This document shows, piece after piece, positions 18,074 to 25,659 of a stretch of 64,000 nt of DNA. This DNA is from Candidatus Nitrosothermus koennekei (GTDB lineage: Archaea > Thermoproteota > Nitrososphaeria > Nitrososphaerales > Nitrosocaldaceae). A model generated the notes under the pieces. That model saw only the letters and a list, made by a program, of their open reading frames with translations. It was not told the DNA's origin and ran no database searches. The position numbers and the translations under genes were made by a program. The stretch spans positions 1 through 64,000 of the forward strand of contig JACAFH010000005.1 of the NCBI GenBank assembly GCA_013538715.1, written 5' to 3'. Each line of letters starts with the position of its first letter. Position 1 is the first letter of the stretch.

Positions 18074-18214
18074 TTAAAAAAGCAATTCAAATTTAGGTTT
18101 GTTTTCTTGTGTTAACTTATATTTTCTTCTATGTTTTTTATACGGTCCACGTGGACCTCGTCTTTTCTTCAAGAGTAGAATCGTCGGATCTTTTAATGAC
18201 CAAATTTCACCCAT
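18074..18214 (-). CDS. 46-aa basic protein
   Basis: It begins MGEIWSLKDPTILLLKKRRG and has a strongly basic centre (KKRRGPRGPYKKHRRKYK), so nucleic-acid binding is likely. It ends in KPKFELLF, similar to the EFLF end of the 874-aa protein encoded just upstream. A TATA-like TATTTAAAT precedes it by about 25-30 bases. It may be a DNA-condensing virion protein, comparable in role to the small basic VP2 of SSV1, with no sequence claim made. Confidence 0.55.
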   Translation of the reverse strand: MGEIWSLKDPTILLLKKRRGPRGPYKKHRRKYKLTQENKPKFELLF

Positions 18215-18253
18215 TTAAATATATTATATAATAATACATTTAAATACTTTTCT

Positions 18254-20878
18254 TTAAAATAAAAATTCTGCTCCTCTTCTGCCTAATTTGCGTGTTTTTT
18301 TCTTTCTCCTACGTCTAGTAGAGCCATCGTTTCCAGAACTATCACTTGAAATGATAGGTGGTGGTTTAAATTTAGGTTGAGATTTAAATGGTGAACTATC
18401 TGGTATTTTTAAAGCCGATTTTAGAATTCTTGAATCTGATGTTTTATATGTTGGTTTGGTTAAATCTGTAACTGCTGGTAATGATGGTGATACACGAAAT
18501 TCTTGTATTTTTGCCTTCTTAATAACAGGTTTTGATTTAATCATATCTGTTTGGTTAACCAGTGACTTTAATGATTCTTGAGATTTTCGTCTTGTTTTTA
18601 TTATTTGTATAGGTGATATTTTCAATGAAATATCTTGTTTAGATTTTAATTTTTGTTTAGGTTTTGGTTCTTGTTTTGGTAATAATACTAATACTTGTGA
18701 TGTTCCAATAATAGAATGAAACTGGTTTTTATCAGATAATTGTTTACGTCCTTTCTGTTGAGATGATTTTTTAGTTTGTTGTGGTAATAATTCTTGCATT
18801 AATCCCTTGTTAGTTTGTAATGTATTAGATCTATTATTTTTAGGAAATATATTTTTGAAGAATTTATTAGATACATTACTTACACGTGATACAGGTTTTT
18901 TAACTGTTTGTACATTTTTATTTAATAAAGCATTTTGTTGTGAATGTTTAAAACTTAATTTTATTGCTCTGCTAAATAAATAAGGATTTGTGAAAGAATT
19001 CATCTTTAGATTTTTAATAATATCTTGTTTTGTAGTAGTTGTTTTACTTCTAATTCGTTGTTTAGTTGTATTTATTGTTGATGTTACATCTCGTGACAAT
19101 TGTTTCATCTCTAGTTTTAAGCTTCTAGTTAACATATATGGATTAGTTACTGGATTTAATTTAGTTTCTTGTATCAATGTATTTTTAGCATTATTTATAG
19201 ATTGTCTTGTTTTTTGAGGCATTTGAGAAATAGTATGTACTTTTTGGATTGTATTACGCTTAATATTTTGTATGTTATATTGAATAACATCTTTAATTGA
19301 TGGTTGTACTCCTTTTTCTAATGAAATACTAGATGTTTTAGATACTTCTGGTCTTTGTGTTTTTATTCTAAAAGAACGTTGTACTTGTTTAATATTATAT
19401 TTTACTTGATCTGAAATAGTAGGTTTCAGTATATCTGGAGATACATCAATCTTTGGTTTAACATTTATATTATTTGATGAGATTTTTATATTAGATATAT
19501 CTGATGGTGGTTTTGGTTTTCCTTTACCAAAAAATTTACTTAAAGAACTTCCAGTTTTTAATATACCTTGAGTAGTAAAATGAATAAGAGCAGTACCAGT
19601 AATCCAATCTGCAACAAAACCACCAGCAGCACCAATACTATAATATGGATCTTGTATATTTCTGATAAATTTTTGATTTACAGTTACACCTTCTTTACCT
19701 ATATCTATAGGTGTACTACCACTTGTGTCAATATATGGAACCTTTAATTGTTCTGCAACAATTCCAGCAATTGTAAAGTGTTCAATAAATCCTTTACTAA
19801 CTTTTTCTAAAGGATTAGAAGGCATATCGGCATTCTGTAAAGATTTAATAGTCTTTTCATATCTTTGTTCATAATATTTCATAACTTTATCTGGATCTTC
19901 TCCTGATTTCAACTTAAGATATGTTTCATATTCTAATAATATTGTAGGATCTTTTTTAAGAACAGTACCTATATCACCTTTTTTCAGATCGTTTTGTATT
20001 GCATTATAACGTTCAACCACTTTTGCGTCTTCTAATTGTTTAAGATAAAATTCACGCTTAGCTTCTGTAATTTCAGTATTATATGTTGTGATCGGATCAG
20101 TAGACAATACAATTTTATTGATTATTTGTGTTTTTTTGTCATAAGATAATCCTTCACTCTGTTCTATACTTTCAGTTAACGCTTTTTTTATCAAATTTAT
20201 ATTAGTTAAATATTCTTTAGCAGGATCCTCACTAAATTCAATATTATGTATCATAACATCTCTAGTTTTAGGATCCATACCTAAACGTGTAGCTTGTTCA
20301 TATACTTCTAGTTTATATGCTTCTTTTTCCCAAAAAGATGATGGTTGTGATATATCAGGTTTAATATATCCTTTATTTACCCATTTTTCTACAATAGGAT
20401 TATTGATATTACTCATCGAAGAAACAGACATTCTATATTTATATTCTGGGTGATCGTAATAAGCTACTTGTTCTTGTGTAGAACTAATATCATTAGCTTG
20501 TACTAATGAATTATTTGAAGAATTGTTCGTTGATGTGTTTATTAATTTACTAGAACTAATTTTATTAGAGTTAAAAGATTTAATAGTAGAACCATTAGGC
20601 ATGTCTAAATCAAACCATTGTTTAGCATTATCACTAACTGATGTAGGTTCCAATGTAATACTTTGCATAGCTTCTTTAAATGAACTTTGAGGTGATGTTG
20701 TACTTGTATATGGTTTTTTATCACTTTCATTTAACATCTCAATATATGACTTACTAGAATTTTGTGTGTTAGTTACTGTTTTTTCAGGAGGAGTATAATT
20801 TGGATCTTTTTCTTTAAAATATTTAACAAATAAATTAAATGCCTCATTACTAGACGATGAACTCATATTACTGGACAT
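18254..20878 (-). CDS. Large Ser/Lys-rich virion-like protein
   Basis: 874 aa. The first 150 residues are Ser/Asn/Thr-rich and disordered. Residues 155-350 are helical and charged. Two hydrophobic stretches (about 366-382 and 411-447) could contact membrane. Then comes a long basic, Gln/Lys/Ser-rich tail. The tail has two internal repeat pairs: PTISDQVKYNIKQVQRSF (485-503) with PSIKDVIQYNIQNIKRNT (526-543), and NPVTNPYMLTRSLKLEMK with NSFTNPYLFSRAIKLSFK. The C-terminus is very basic (STRRRRKKKTRKLGRR) and ends EFLF. It is the longest gene of the element and lies beside the capsid candidate. A minor virion or DNA-associated protein is likely; family not recognised. Confidence 0.6.
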   Translation of the reverse strand: MSSNMSSSSSNEAFNLFVKYFKEKDPNYTPPEKTVTNTQNSSKSYIEMLNESDKKPYTSTTSPQSSFKEAMQSITLEPTSVSDNAKQWFDLDMPNGSTIKSFNSNKISSSKLINTSTNNSSNNSLVQANDISSTQEQVAYYDHPEYKYRMSVSSMSNINNPIVEKWVNKGYIKPDISQPSSFWEKEAYKLEVYEQATRLGMDPKTRDVMIHNIEFSEDPAKEYLTNINLIKKALTESIEQSEGLSYDKKTQIINKIVLSTDPITTYNTEITEAKREFYLKQLEDAKVVERYNAIQNDLKKGDIGTVLKKDPTILLEYETYLKLKSGEDPDKVMKYYEQRYEKTIKSLQNADMPSNPLEKVSKGFIEHFTIAGIVAEQLKVPYIDTSGSTPIDIGKEGVTVNQKFIRNIQDPYYSIGAAGGFVADWITGTALIHFTTQGILKTGSSLSKFFGKGKPKPPSDISNIKISSNNINVKPKIDVSPDILKPTISDQVKYNIKQVQRSFRIKTQRPEVSKTSSISLEKGVQPSIKDVIQYNIQNIKRNTIQKVHTISQMPQKTRQSINNAKNTLIQETKLNPVTNPYMLTRSLKLEMKQLSRDVTSTINTTKQRIRSKTTTTKQDIIKNLKMNSFTNPYLFSRAIKLSFKHSQQNALLNKNVQTVKKPVSRVSNVSNKFFKNIFPKNNRSNTLQTNKGLMQELLPQQTKKSSQQKGRKQLSDKNQFHSIIGTSQVLVLLPKQEPKPKQKLKSKQDISLKISPIQIIKTRRKSQESLKSLVNQTDMIKSKPVIKKAKIQEFRVSPSLPAVTDLTKPTYKTSDSRILKSALKIPDSSPFKSQPKFKPPPIISSDSSGNDGSTRRRRKKKTRKLGRRGAEFLF

Positions 20879-20915
20879 AAATATATATAGGATTATCTCA
20901 TATATAAAAATAAAT

Positions 20916-21206
20916 ATGTCTGGATTTCATATAACAGTATTCTTAGAAGTACTAAACTTATATCGACTACATATGTCACAAGGAGATAGTAAAGCTGCAA
21001 TTATTATTTTAAATACATATGTTAATCAATATCTTAAAAATAATATAGTTATCAATAATCTAATGCCTGAACATGAAAAGCTTGAAAAACTGTTTTCAGC
21101 CTTATTTAGTACATTACGAGATATAACATCATCATATGCTCGCTCTGATGAAAAGAAACTAGATAGTATTGATGAAATAAAAATTAAAGATGTTTATAAT
21201 GCGTAA
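20916..21206 (+). CDS. Small helical protein, unknown
   Basis: 96 aa, predicted almost all helical, with Leu-rich heptads in the first 50 residues and a charged C-terminus (ARSDEKKLDSIDEIKIKD). It shares a 37-base AT-rich divergent promoter region with the 874-aa gene and overlaps the next, convergent gene by 13 bases. It could be a dimeric regulator or a scaffold; neither is shown. Confidence 0.5.
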   Translation: MSGFHITVFLEVLNLYRLHMSQGDSKAAIIILNTYVNQYLKNNIVINNLMPEHEKLEKLFSALFSTLRDITSSYARSDEKKLDSIDEIKIKDVYNA

Positions 21207-21583
21207 CCGAGAATATGAAAGACAGCCATATCAATTTTATTTCTTTCATGGGCTGCATAATCTAAAGATAGAAGTAACATGTCTATAGGCACGGGTTCAG
21301 AGTGAAACAGATCAATAAAGTTACATTGATTATAGTACCTAAGGTAAGAATATATCGTAGGTTTCTGAAAATCGAATATTGATGCTGTTGCTGTTTTGTA
21401 ATCAATTACATACTCCTTATCGTTTATCGCATTTATTAATGTTTCTCCTACAAATGTTGTAATATTATAAGATAATGTTACTGGCTGAAAAGATAATTTT
21501 AAATCAAACTGTTCATCATTCATTACACGCTGATAACCTTCGGATGTAAACGCATAATTAATTACTTCTTGTATTGTTGCCAT
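21194..21583 (-). CDS. Hypothetical soluble protein
   Basis: 129 aa without membrane segments. A short N-terminal helix (IQEVINYAFTSEGYQRVM) is followed by strand-rich sequence, then a helical end (DMLLLSLDYAAHERNKIDMAVFHIL). The latter recalls the helical end of the broken methyltransferase (DIAVLHALGF) only superficially. It is the most downstream gene of the minus-strand membrane cassette. No family recognised. Confidence 0.45.
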   Translation of the reverse strand: MATIQEVINYAFTSEGYQRVMNDEQFDLKLSFQPVTLSYNITTFVGETLINAINDKEYVIDYKTATASIFDFQKPTIYSYLRYYNQCNFIDLFHSEPVPIDMLLLSLDYAAHERNKIDMAVFHILGYAL

Positions 21584-21609
21584 AAATATACATGGTTGTT
21601 ATGTTATAT

Positions 21610-21897
21610 TTAAAACTTACTATTGAAATGATATGATGATCTAATAAACACTTTAACTATGTAAATAGTTAAAATAGCTATAGTTGCTAATATAATTAGC
21701 ATTATAGGATCCGGAAAAATTAAACATAATGTTTCTACGCTATGCAAATTTCCAAATAAACTTTCATAAAATTGAATAAATCCAGGAGAACAATAAGATG
21801 AAATATTTTCTACTGGAAATATATAAATTATTAAAGTTACAAATGTTATTATTACAAATAAATTAACAAAAAAGCTTAAGAGTGTTCTCATATCCAC
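21610..21897 (-). CDS. Two-helix membrane protein
   Basis: 95 aa. Hydrophobic helices lie at about residues 8-26 and 62-83, with a loop of about 35 residues that carries two Cys (SSYCSPG, ETLCLIF), possibly an extracellular disulphide. The C-terminus is short and polar. It overlaps the upstream gene by ten bases, as part of a tight cassette of membrane genes. Role unknown; likely envelope or lysis and egress. Confidence 0.5.
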   Translation of the reverse strand: MDMRTLLSFFVNLFVIITFVTLIIYIFPVENISSYCSPGFIQFYESLFGNLHSVETLCLIFPDPIMLIILATIAILTIYIVKVFIRSSYHFNSKF

Positions 21898-22256
21898 CTA
21901 TTAGCAATCCAACTAGCTATACCAGCAACAGTTATTACAATATAAACAACTCTTACTATCAATGTTAACCATGATGGTAAAAATCCTAGTAATGCAGCTA
22001 TTGAATTACCAGTAATAATATCTAAAAATATCTCTAAGCCAGTACTAAAATCTCCAAAATCACTAGTACTATTATAACTTGAAGTTGAATTATATGTCAA
22101 ATGTAACTTTGATAGCCAATTATTTAAAGGTTGATTTGTTTTTAAAATCTCATCTAATTGTTCATCTGTTAAATTACTAGAAGCATATATAATACCAACA
22201 ATTGTAATCATTGTACTTACTAAATATAAAAATAATGATGCACGTACTAAACTCAT
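21888..22256 (-). CDS. Membrane protein of the small-membrane-gene cassette
   Basis: 122 aa. An N-terminal hydrophobic segment (about 7-25) may be a signal anchor. It is followed by a Ser/Thr/Asn-rich loop of about 50 residues with sequons and two C-terminal hydrophobic helices (about 78-94 and 97-116). It overlaps the upstream gene by four bases (ATGA). No family recognised. Confidence 0.5.
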   Translation of the reverse strand: MSLVRASLFLYLVSTMITIVGIIYASSNLTDEQLDEILKTNQPLNNWLSKLHLTYNSTSSYNSTSDFGDFSTGLEIFLDIITGNSIAALLGFLPSWLTLIVRVVYIVITVAGIASWIANRWI

Positions 22257-22480
22257 GCTATAGACCTCATAATTCTAAAAGCAGCCAACGCTATAACAAC
22301 TGAAATAGCTAAAATTGTTATATTCGTTAATTCTGCTGTACTAGTAATAAACATATTATATGCATTTAACGCAATAAATACTAAACTACCATATAACATA
22401 TATAAAGCAATATTAGCGAGATTACCATGTTTAATATACCATCTTAAACCAATTAGACCCCAAACAATAAATAATATCAT
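22253..22480 (-). CDS. Three-helix membrane protein
   Basis: 75 aa, almost entirely hydrophobic: helices at about 1-14, 23-42 and 50-68. The reading frame stays open for 27 codons upstream of its ATG, back to the TAG stop of the preceding gene in the same frame, so a readthrough fusion is conceivable. Otherwise it is an independent small membrane protein translated from the 22480 ATG. Confidence 0.45.
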   Translation of the reverse strand: MILFIVWGLIGLRWYIKHGNLANIALYMLYGSLVFIALNAYNMFITSTAELTNITILAISVVIALAAFRIMRSIA

Positions 22481-22561
22481 ATTAACATCTAAATTTAAAG
22501 AAGTAAAGATATCATAGATGCTATTATATTGTGTCCAACAACTAAAATCTAAACAGATATC

Positions 22562-22855
22562 CTAATCACCTCTAACACTATAATATAATAAGAAAGCACC
22601 AGCTACAAGCAGCATAGCAATCCAAAAATAATTACCAATAATAAAATTAGCAAAATTCTTCCATAGAGTAAACGTATTTGCATATGGATTTGATGAATCT
22701 GAAGGTAATTGTAATAATAAGCGTTGTATTACATTATTATAGAACGGTAATGTTAAAATATTTACTAAAATGATAAGCAAAATACCAATAATCAATGTCG
22801 CAATTAATCGTATCATAGAATTATATAATAAGACTTCATAAATAAATCTTATCAT
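22562..22855 (-). CDS. Two-helix membrane protein, first of the cassette
   Basis: 97 aa from the ATG at 22855. The longer reading from 22924 would overlap the divergent reductase gene and its promoter, so I rejected it. Hydrophobic helices lie at about 15-33 and 73-90, and the protein ends in VRGD. A polar loop (LPSDSSNPYANTFTLWKN) lies between them. It ends in TAG. It heads four membrane genes that run 22855 to 21610. Confidence 0.45.
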   Translation of the reverse strand: MIRFIYEVLLYNSMIRLIATLIIGILLIILVNILTLPFYNNVIQRLLLQLPSDSSNPYANTFTLWKNFANFIIGNYFWIAMLLVAGAFLLYYSVRGD

Positions 22856-22912
22856 TATTAAATATTTTGTATTAAGAAATATTTTAATATCATTACAACT
22901 AATAATCTCTTC

Positions 22913-25447
22913 ATGGACACACAACTACTTATCAAGAAACGCGATAACACTCTAGTCCCATTCAATGACCAAAAGATTACTAATGCGATATACAAGGCAT
23001 TATTAGCAACAAATTATGGTGATTATCAATTAGCATATAAATTAACTCAAGAAGTGATTGCTTCATTAAAATCAAAAACAGAAATAAGTGTAGAAGATAT
23101 ACAGAATGAAGTTGAAAATATCTTAATTAAAAATCAGTTAACTGATACTGCGAAAGCTTATATCTTATACAGACAAGAACGAAATAATATTCGAGAAATA
23201 AAGAAAAAAATCTTACAGAAAAACACTTTAGATGAAGTTGATAAAAAACTAGATATTGATGCTTTAACTGTACTAGCATCTCGTTATTTATTAAGAGATG
23301 AAAATAACAATATTATTGAAGGACCAAAACAGTTATTTGAAAGAGTTGCTATAACTATTACATTAACTGATATTTTATATGATAGACGAATATATGGCAT
23401 ATCAAAAATACAACATAAATATACTTATAGATATGAAGAAATAGCAATAGGAAAATATAAATTAAATAAATATCATTTCGAAACATTACGAGATTTATAC
23501 AATAATCTAAACGAACAAAAACAAATGTTACTGTCTTTTACTGAATTAATAGAGAAAATTAAAAATCATGAATTTGATCAGTATGAAGAAAATATAAAGA
23601 TATATTATAATTTAATGGTAAATTTAGACTTTCTTCCAAATTCCCCAACATTAATGAATGCTGGAACTAGAAGTAGACAACTCAGTGCATGTTTTGTACT
23701 TGATATGGAAGATGATTTAAGCTATATAATGAATACAATTAGTGTATTAGCAATGATATTTAAATCCGGAGGTGGTGTTGGGATTAACTACTCAAATATC
23801 AGACCAGAAGGAGATATAGTTGCTTCTACTAGTGGTGTAGCATCTGGACCATTGTCCTTTATGAGAATTGTTGATACTGTAACAGATGTAATTAAACAAG
23901 GAGGTAAACGCAGAGGCGCTAATATGGGTATATTAGAATCATGGCATCCTGATATAGAGAAATTTATAACAATCAAAACAAAACCAGGTATTTTAGAGAA
24001 TTTTAATATAAGTGTGGCTTTAGATAAAGCATTTTGGGACGCATATATTAATAATACAAAATATAAATTAATAAATCCACGAACTGGAAATACAGTTAAA
24101 ACAATTGATCCAAATCAATTATTAGATTTAATAGCTGTTTCAGCATGGGATAGTGCTGAACCTGGTGTATTATTCTTAGACAATATTAATAAATACGAAC
24201 CTTTAAAATATAAATTAGGAGAATTAAGAGCTACAAATCCTTGTGGTGAACAGAGTTTATACCCATATGAATCATGCAATCTTGGTAGTATCAACTTATC
24301 TAATATGGTAAAACGACGTATAAATGGAGATTATGAATTTGATTGGGAAAAATATGAAAAAACTATAAGAATTGCTACAAGATTTTTAGATAATATCATT
24401 GATGTTAATAAATATCCAACTAAAGAGATTGAAACAGCAACTAAATATACACGCAGAATTGGCTTAGGTGTTATGGGTTTAGCAGATTTACTTTTTAAAT
24501 TAAAAATAGCATATAACAGCAAAGAAGGTTATGAGTTTATGAATAGACTAGCAGAGGCATTAACATATTACAGTATTGATGAAAGTATTCATATCGCTAA
24601 AGAACGTGGACCATGTACTGCTTATTCAGGTATTGAACCAGATATAAATATATTACATGAATCAATTAAAACTAATAAAATACCGATAAATACTAATAAT
24701 GGAACATTTGATTGGAAACACCTTAATGCTAAATTGGCAATTTATGGAGTAAGAAATTCACATACAACAACTGTTGCACCAACTGGAAGTATTTCAATGA
24801 TAGCAGGTTGTTCTAGTGGTATCGAGCCTTTATTCGCATTAGTTTTCGAAAAAAACATTACTGTTGGGAAATTTGTATACACTAATAAAATTTTCGAAGA
24901 AGAATTAAAGAAACATAAATTATACAACGATGATCTCTTAAATAAAATTGCTAATAACTATGGTAGTATTAAAGGATTAGAGTTACCTTTTGAAGATATA
25001 TTTGTAACTGCAATGGATATGCACTGGACAGATCATATAATAGCTCAAGCTATATGGCAAAAATGGATAAGTAATGCTATTGCTAAAACTATAAATATGC
25101 CTAATGACGCAACTGTTGAAGATGTTAAATCATCGTATCTACTTGCATATGCATTAGGTTTAAAAGGTATTACTGTATATAGAGACGGTTCTAGAAATCA
25201 ACAAGTTTTAAATGTTGTTGCTAAAAATAAAAATTACCAAATTCAGCCATCAGAGTATGCTGTACAATATATTAAAGATAATGTTAACAATGTATTCTTG
25301 AAAGACATAGAAAAATCATTTAAATTAATGTACTCAAATAATACACCAAAAATACAGAAGTGTCATATATGTAATAATCCATTAGTAAATATTGAAGGTT
25401 GTAAGTGCTGTTATAGATGCGGATTAAGCTATTGTGCATCTTCATAA
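22913..25447 (+). CDS. nrdJ: Adenosylcobalamin-dependent (class II) ribonucleotide reductase
   Basis: 844 aa, complete. An N-terminal ATP-cone lies at residues about 4-95 ([19 protein letters not shown]). The catalytic barrel has [10 protein letters not shown], Cys260 in [22 protein letters not shown] with Asn442, Cys444 (thiyl site) and Glu446, redox partner Cys455 in [11 protein letters not shown], then [19 protein letters not shown]. The C-terminus has CHIC and CKCCYRCG, the Cys-rich zinc-ribbon tail common in class II enzymes. It reduces ribonucleotides to dNTPs using B12 and a thiol donor. No NrdB gene is adjacent, as expected for class II. Base composition matches the element, not the host side. 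Its ATG lies only 57 bases from the divergent membrane gene start. Confidence 0.93.
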   Translation: MDTQLLIKKRDNTLVPFNDQKITNAIYKALLATNYGDYQLAYKLTQEVIASLKSKTEISVEDIQNEVENILIKNQLTDTAKAYILYRQERNNIREIKKKILQKNTLDEVDKKLDIDALTVLASRYLLRDENNNIIEGPKQLFERVAITITLTDILYDRRIYGISKIQHKYTYRYEEIAIGKYKLNKYHFETLRDLYNNLNEQKQMLLSFTELIEKIKNHEFDQYEENIKIYYNLMVNLDFLPNSPTLMNAGTRSRQLSACFVLDMEDDLSYIMNTISVLAMIFKSGGGVGINYSNIRPEGDIVASTSGVASGPLSFMRIVDTVTDVIKQGGKRRGANMGILESWHPDIEKFITIKTKPGILENFNISVALDKAFWDAYINNTKYKLINPRTGNTVKTIDPNQLLDLIAVSAWDSAEPGVLFLDNINKYEPLKYKLGELRATNPCGEQSLYPYESCNLGSINLSNMVKRRINGDYEFDWEKYEKTIRIATRFLDNIIDVNKYPTKEIETATKYTRRIGLGVMGLADLLFKLKIAYNSKEGYEFMNRLAEALTYYSIDESIHIAKERGPCTAYSGIEPDINILHESIKTNKIPINTNNGTFDWKHLNAKLAIYGVRNSHTTTVAPTGSISMIAGCSSGIEPLFALVFEKNITVGKFVYTNKIFEEELKKHKLYNDDLLNKIANNYGSIKGLELPFEDIFVTAMDMHWTDHIIAQAIWQKWISNAIAKTINMPNDATVEDVKSSYLLAYALGLKGITVYRDGSRNQQVLNVVAKNKNYQIQPSEYAVQYIKDNVNNVFLKDIEKSFKLMYSNNTPKIQKCHICNNPLVNIEGCKCCYRCGLSYCASS

Positions 25448-25454
25448 ATATTTT

Positions 25455-25658
25455 TTACTGATAAATAGAATCATTTATAACAGCCTTTGTTAATGCTAAG
25501 TTTTTAAATGCAACATTTATACTTGCTAAATTATTTAGCTCAATATTAGTAGTCTGATTTTGTTGACTAGTATTAAAATTATAAGCATTTATTAAGATAT
25601 ATATTGACACAGCTAAAATTATACTAAGTACAATTATATATCCAATTATTTCAAGCAT
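25455..25658 (-). CDS. Single-helix membrane protein at the element edge
   Basis: 67 aa. An N-terminal hydrophobic helix (about 4-25) is followed by a Gln/Asn/Thr-rich domain of about 40 residues. It is pilin- or anchor-like in layout, but no prepilin cleavage site is clear. It is convergent with the reductase gene and starts two bases from the thyX stop. AT-rich like the element. Confidence 0.45.
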   Translation of the reverse strand: MLEIIGYIIVLSIILAVSIYILINAYNFNTSQQNQTTNIELNNLASINVAFKNLALTKAVINDSIYQ

Positions 25659-25659
25659 A

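Larger units (their letters stand above)
1..25658. mobile_element. Spindle-shaped-virus-like provirus or virus, left end not certain
   Basis: A compact block of about 28 genes, many overlapping or separated by only tens of bases, visibly more AT-rich than the sequence to its right. By eye the arginine codon AGG, common in the host genes, is rare here. Hallmarks are a protein-primed PolB, an 87-aa two-helix capsid-like protein, a P-loop ATPase, several signal-peptide beta-helix proteins and many one- to three-helix membrane proteins. This set resembles Thaspiviridae (Nitrosopumilus spindle-shaped viruses), which have linear genomes of a similar size and pPolB; the family link is inference. No integrase and no tRNA attachment site are visible. 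The right boundary is put between the last AT-rich small gene and the thyX stop. The left boundary may be outside the window or may be the tandem repeats. Confidence 0.8.

Noticed and set aside
18990-19217. Plus-strand 75-aa hydrophobic ORF
   Set aside because: Antisense shadow of the Lys/Gln-rich tail of the 874-aa gene; such codons read backwards give Val/Leu/Phe.
22856-22924. Longer start of the first membrane-cassette gene
   Set aside because: It would overlap the reductase start codon and its promoter on the other strand, and adds a non-membrane segment unlike a signal.
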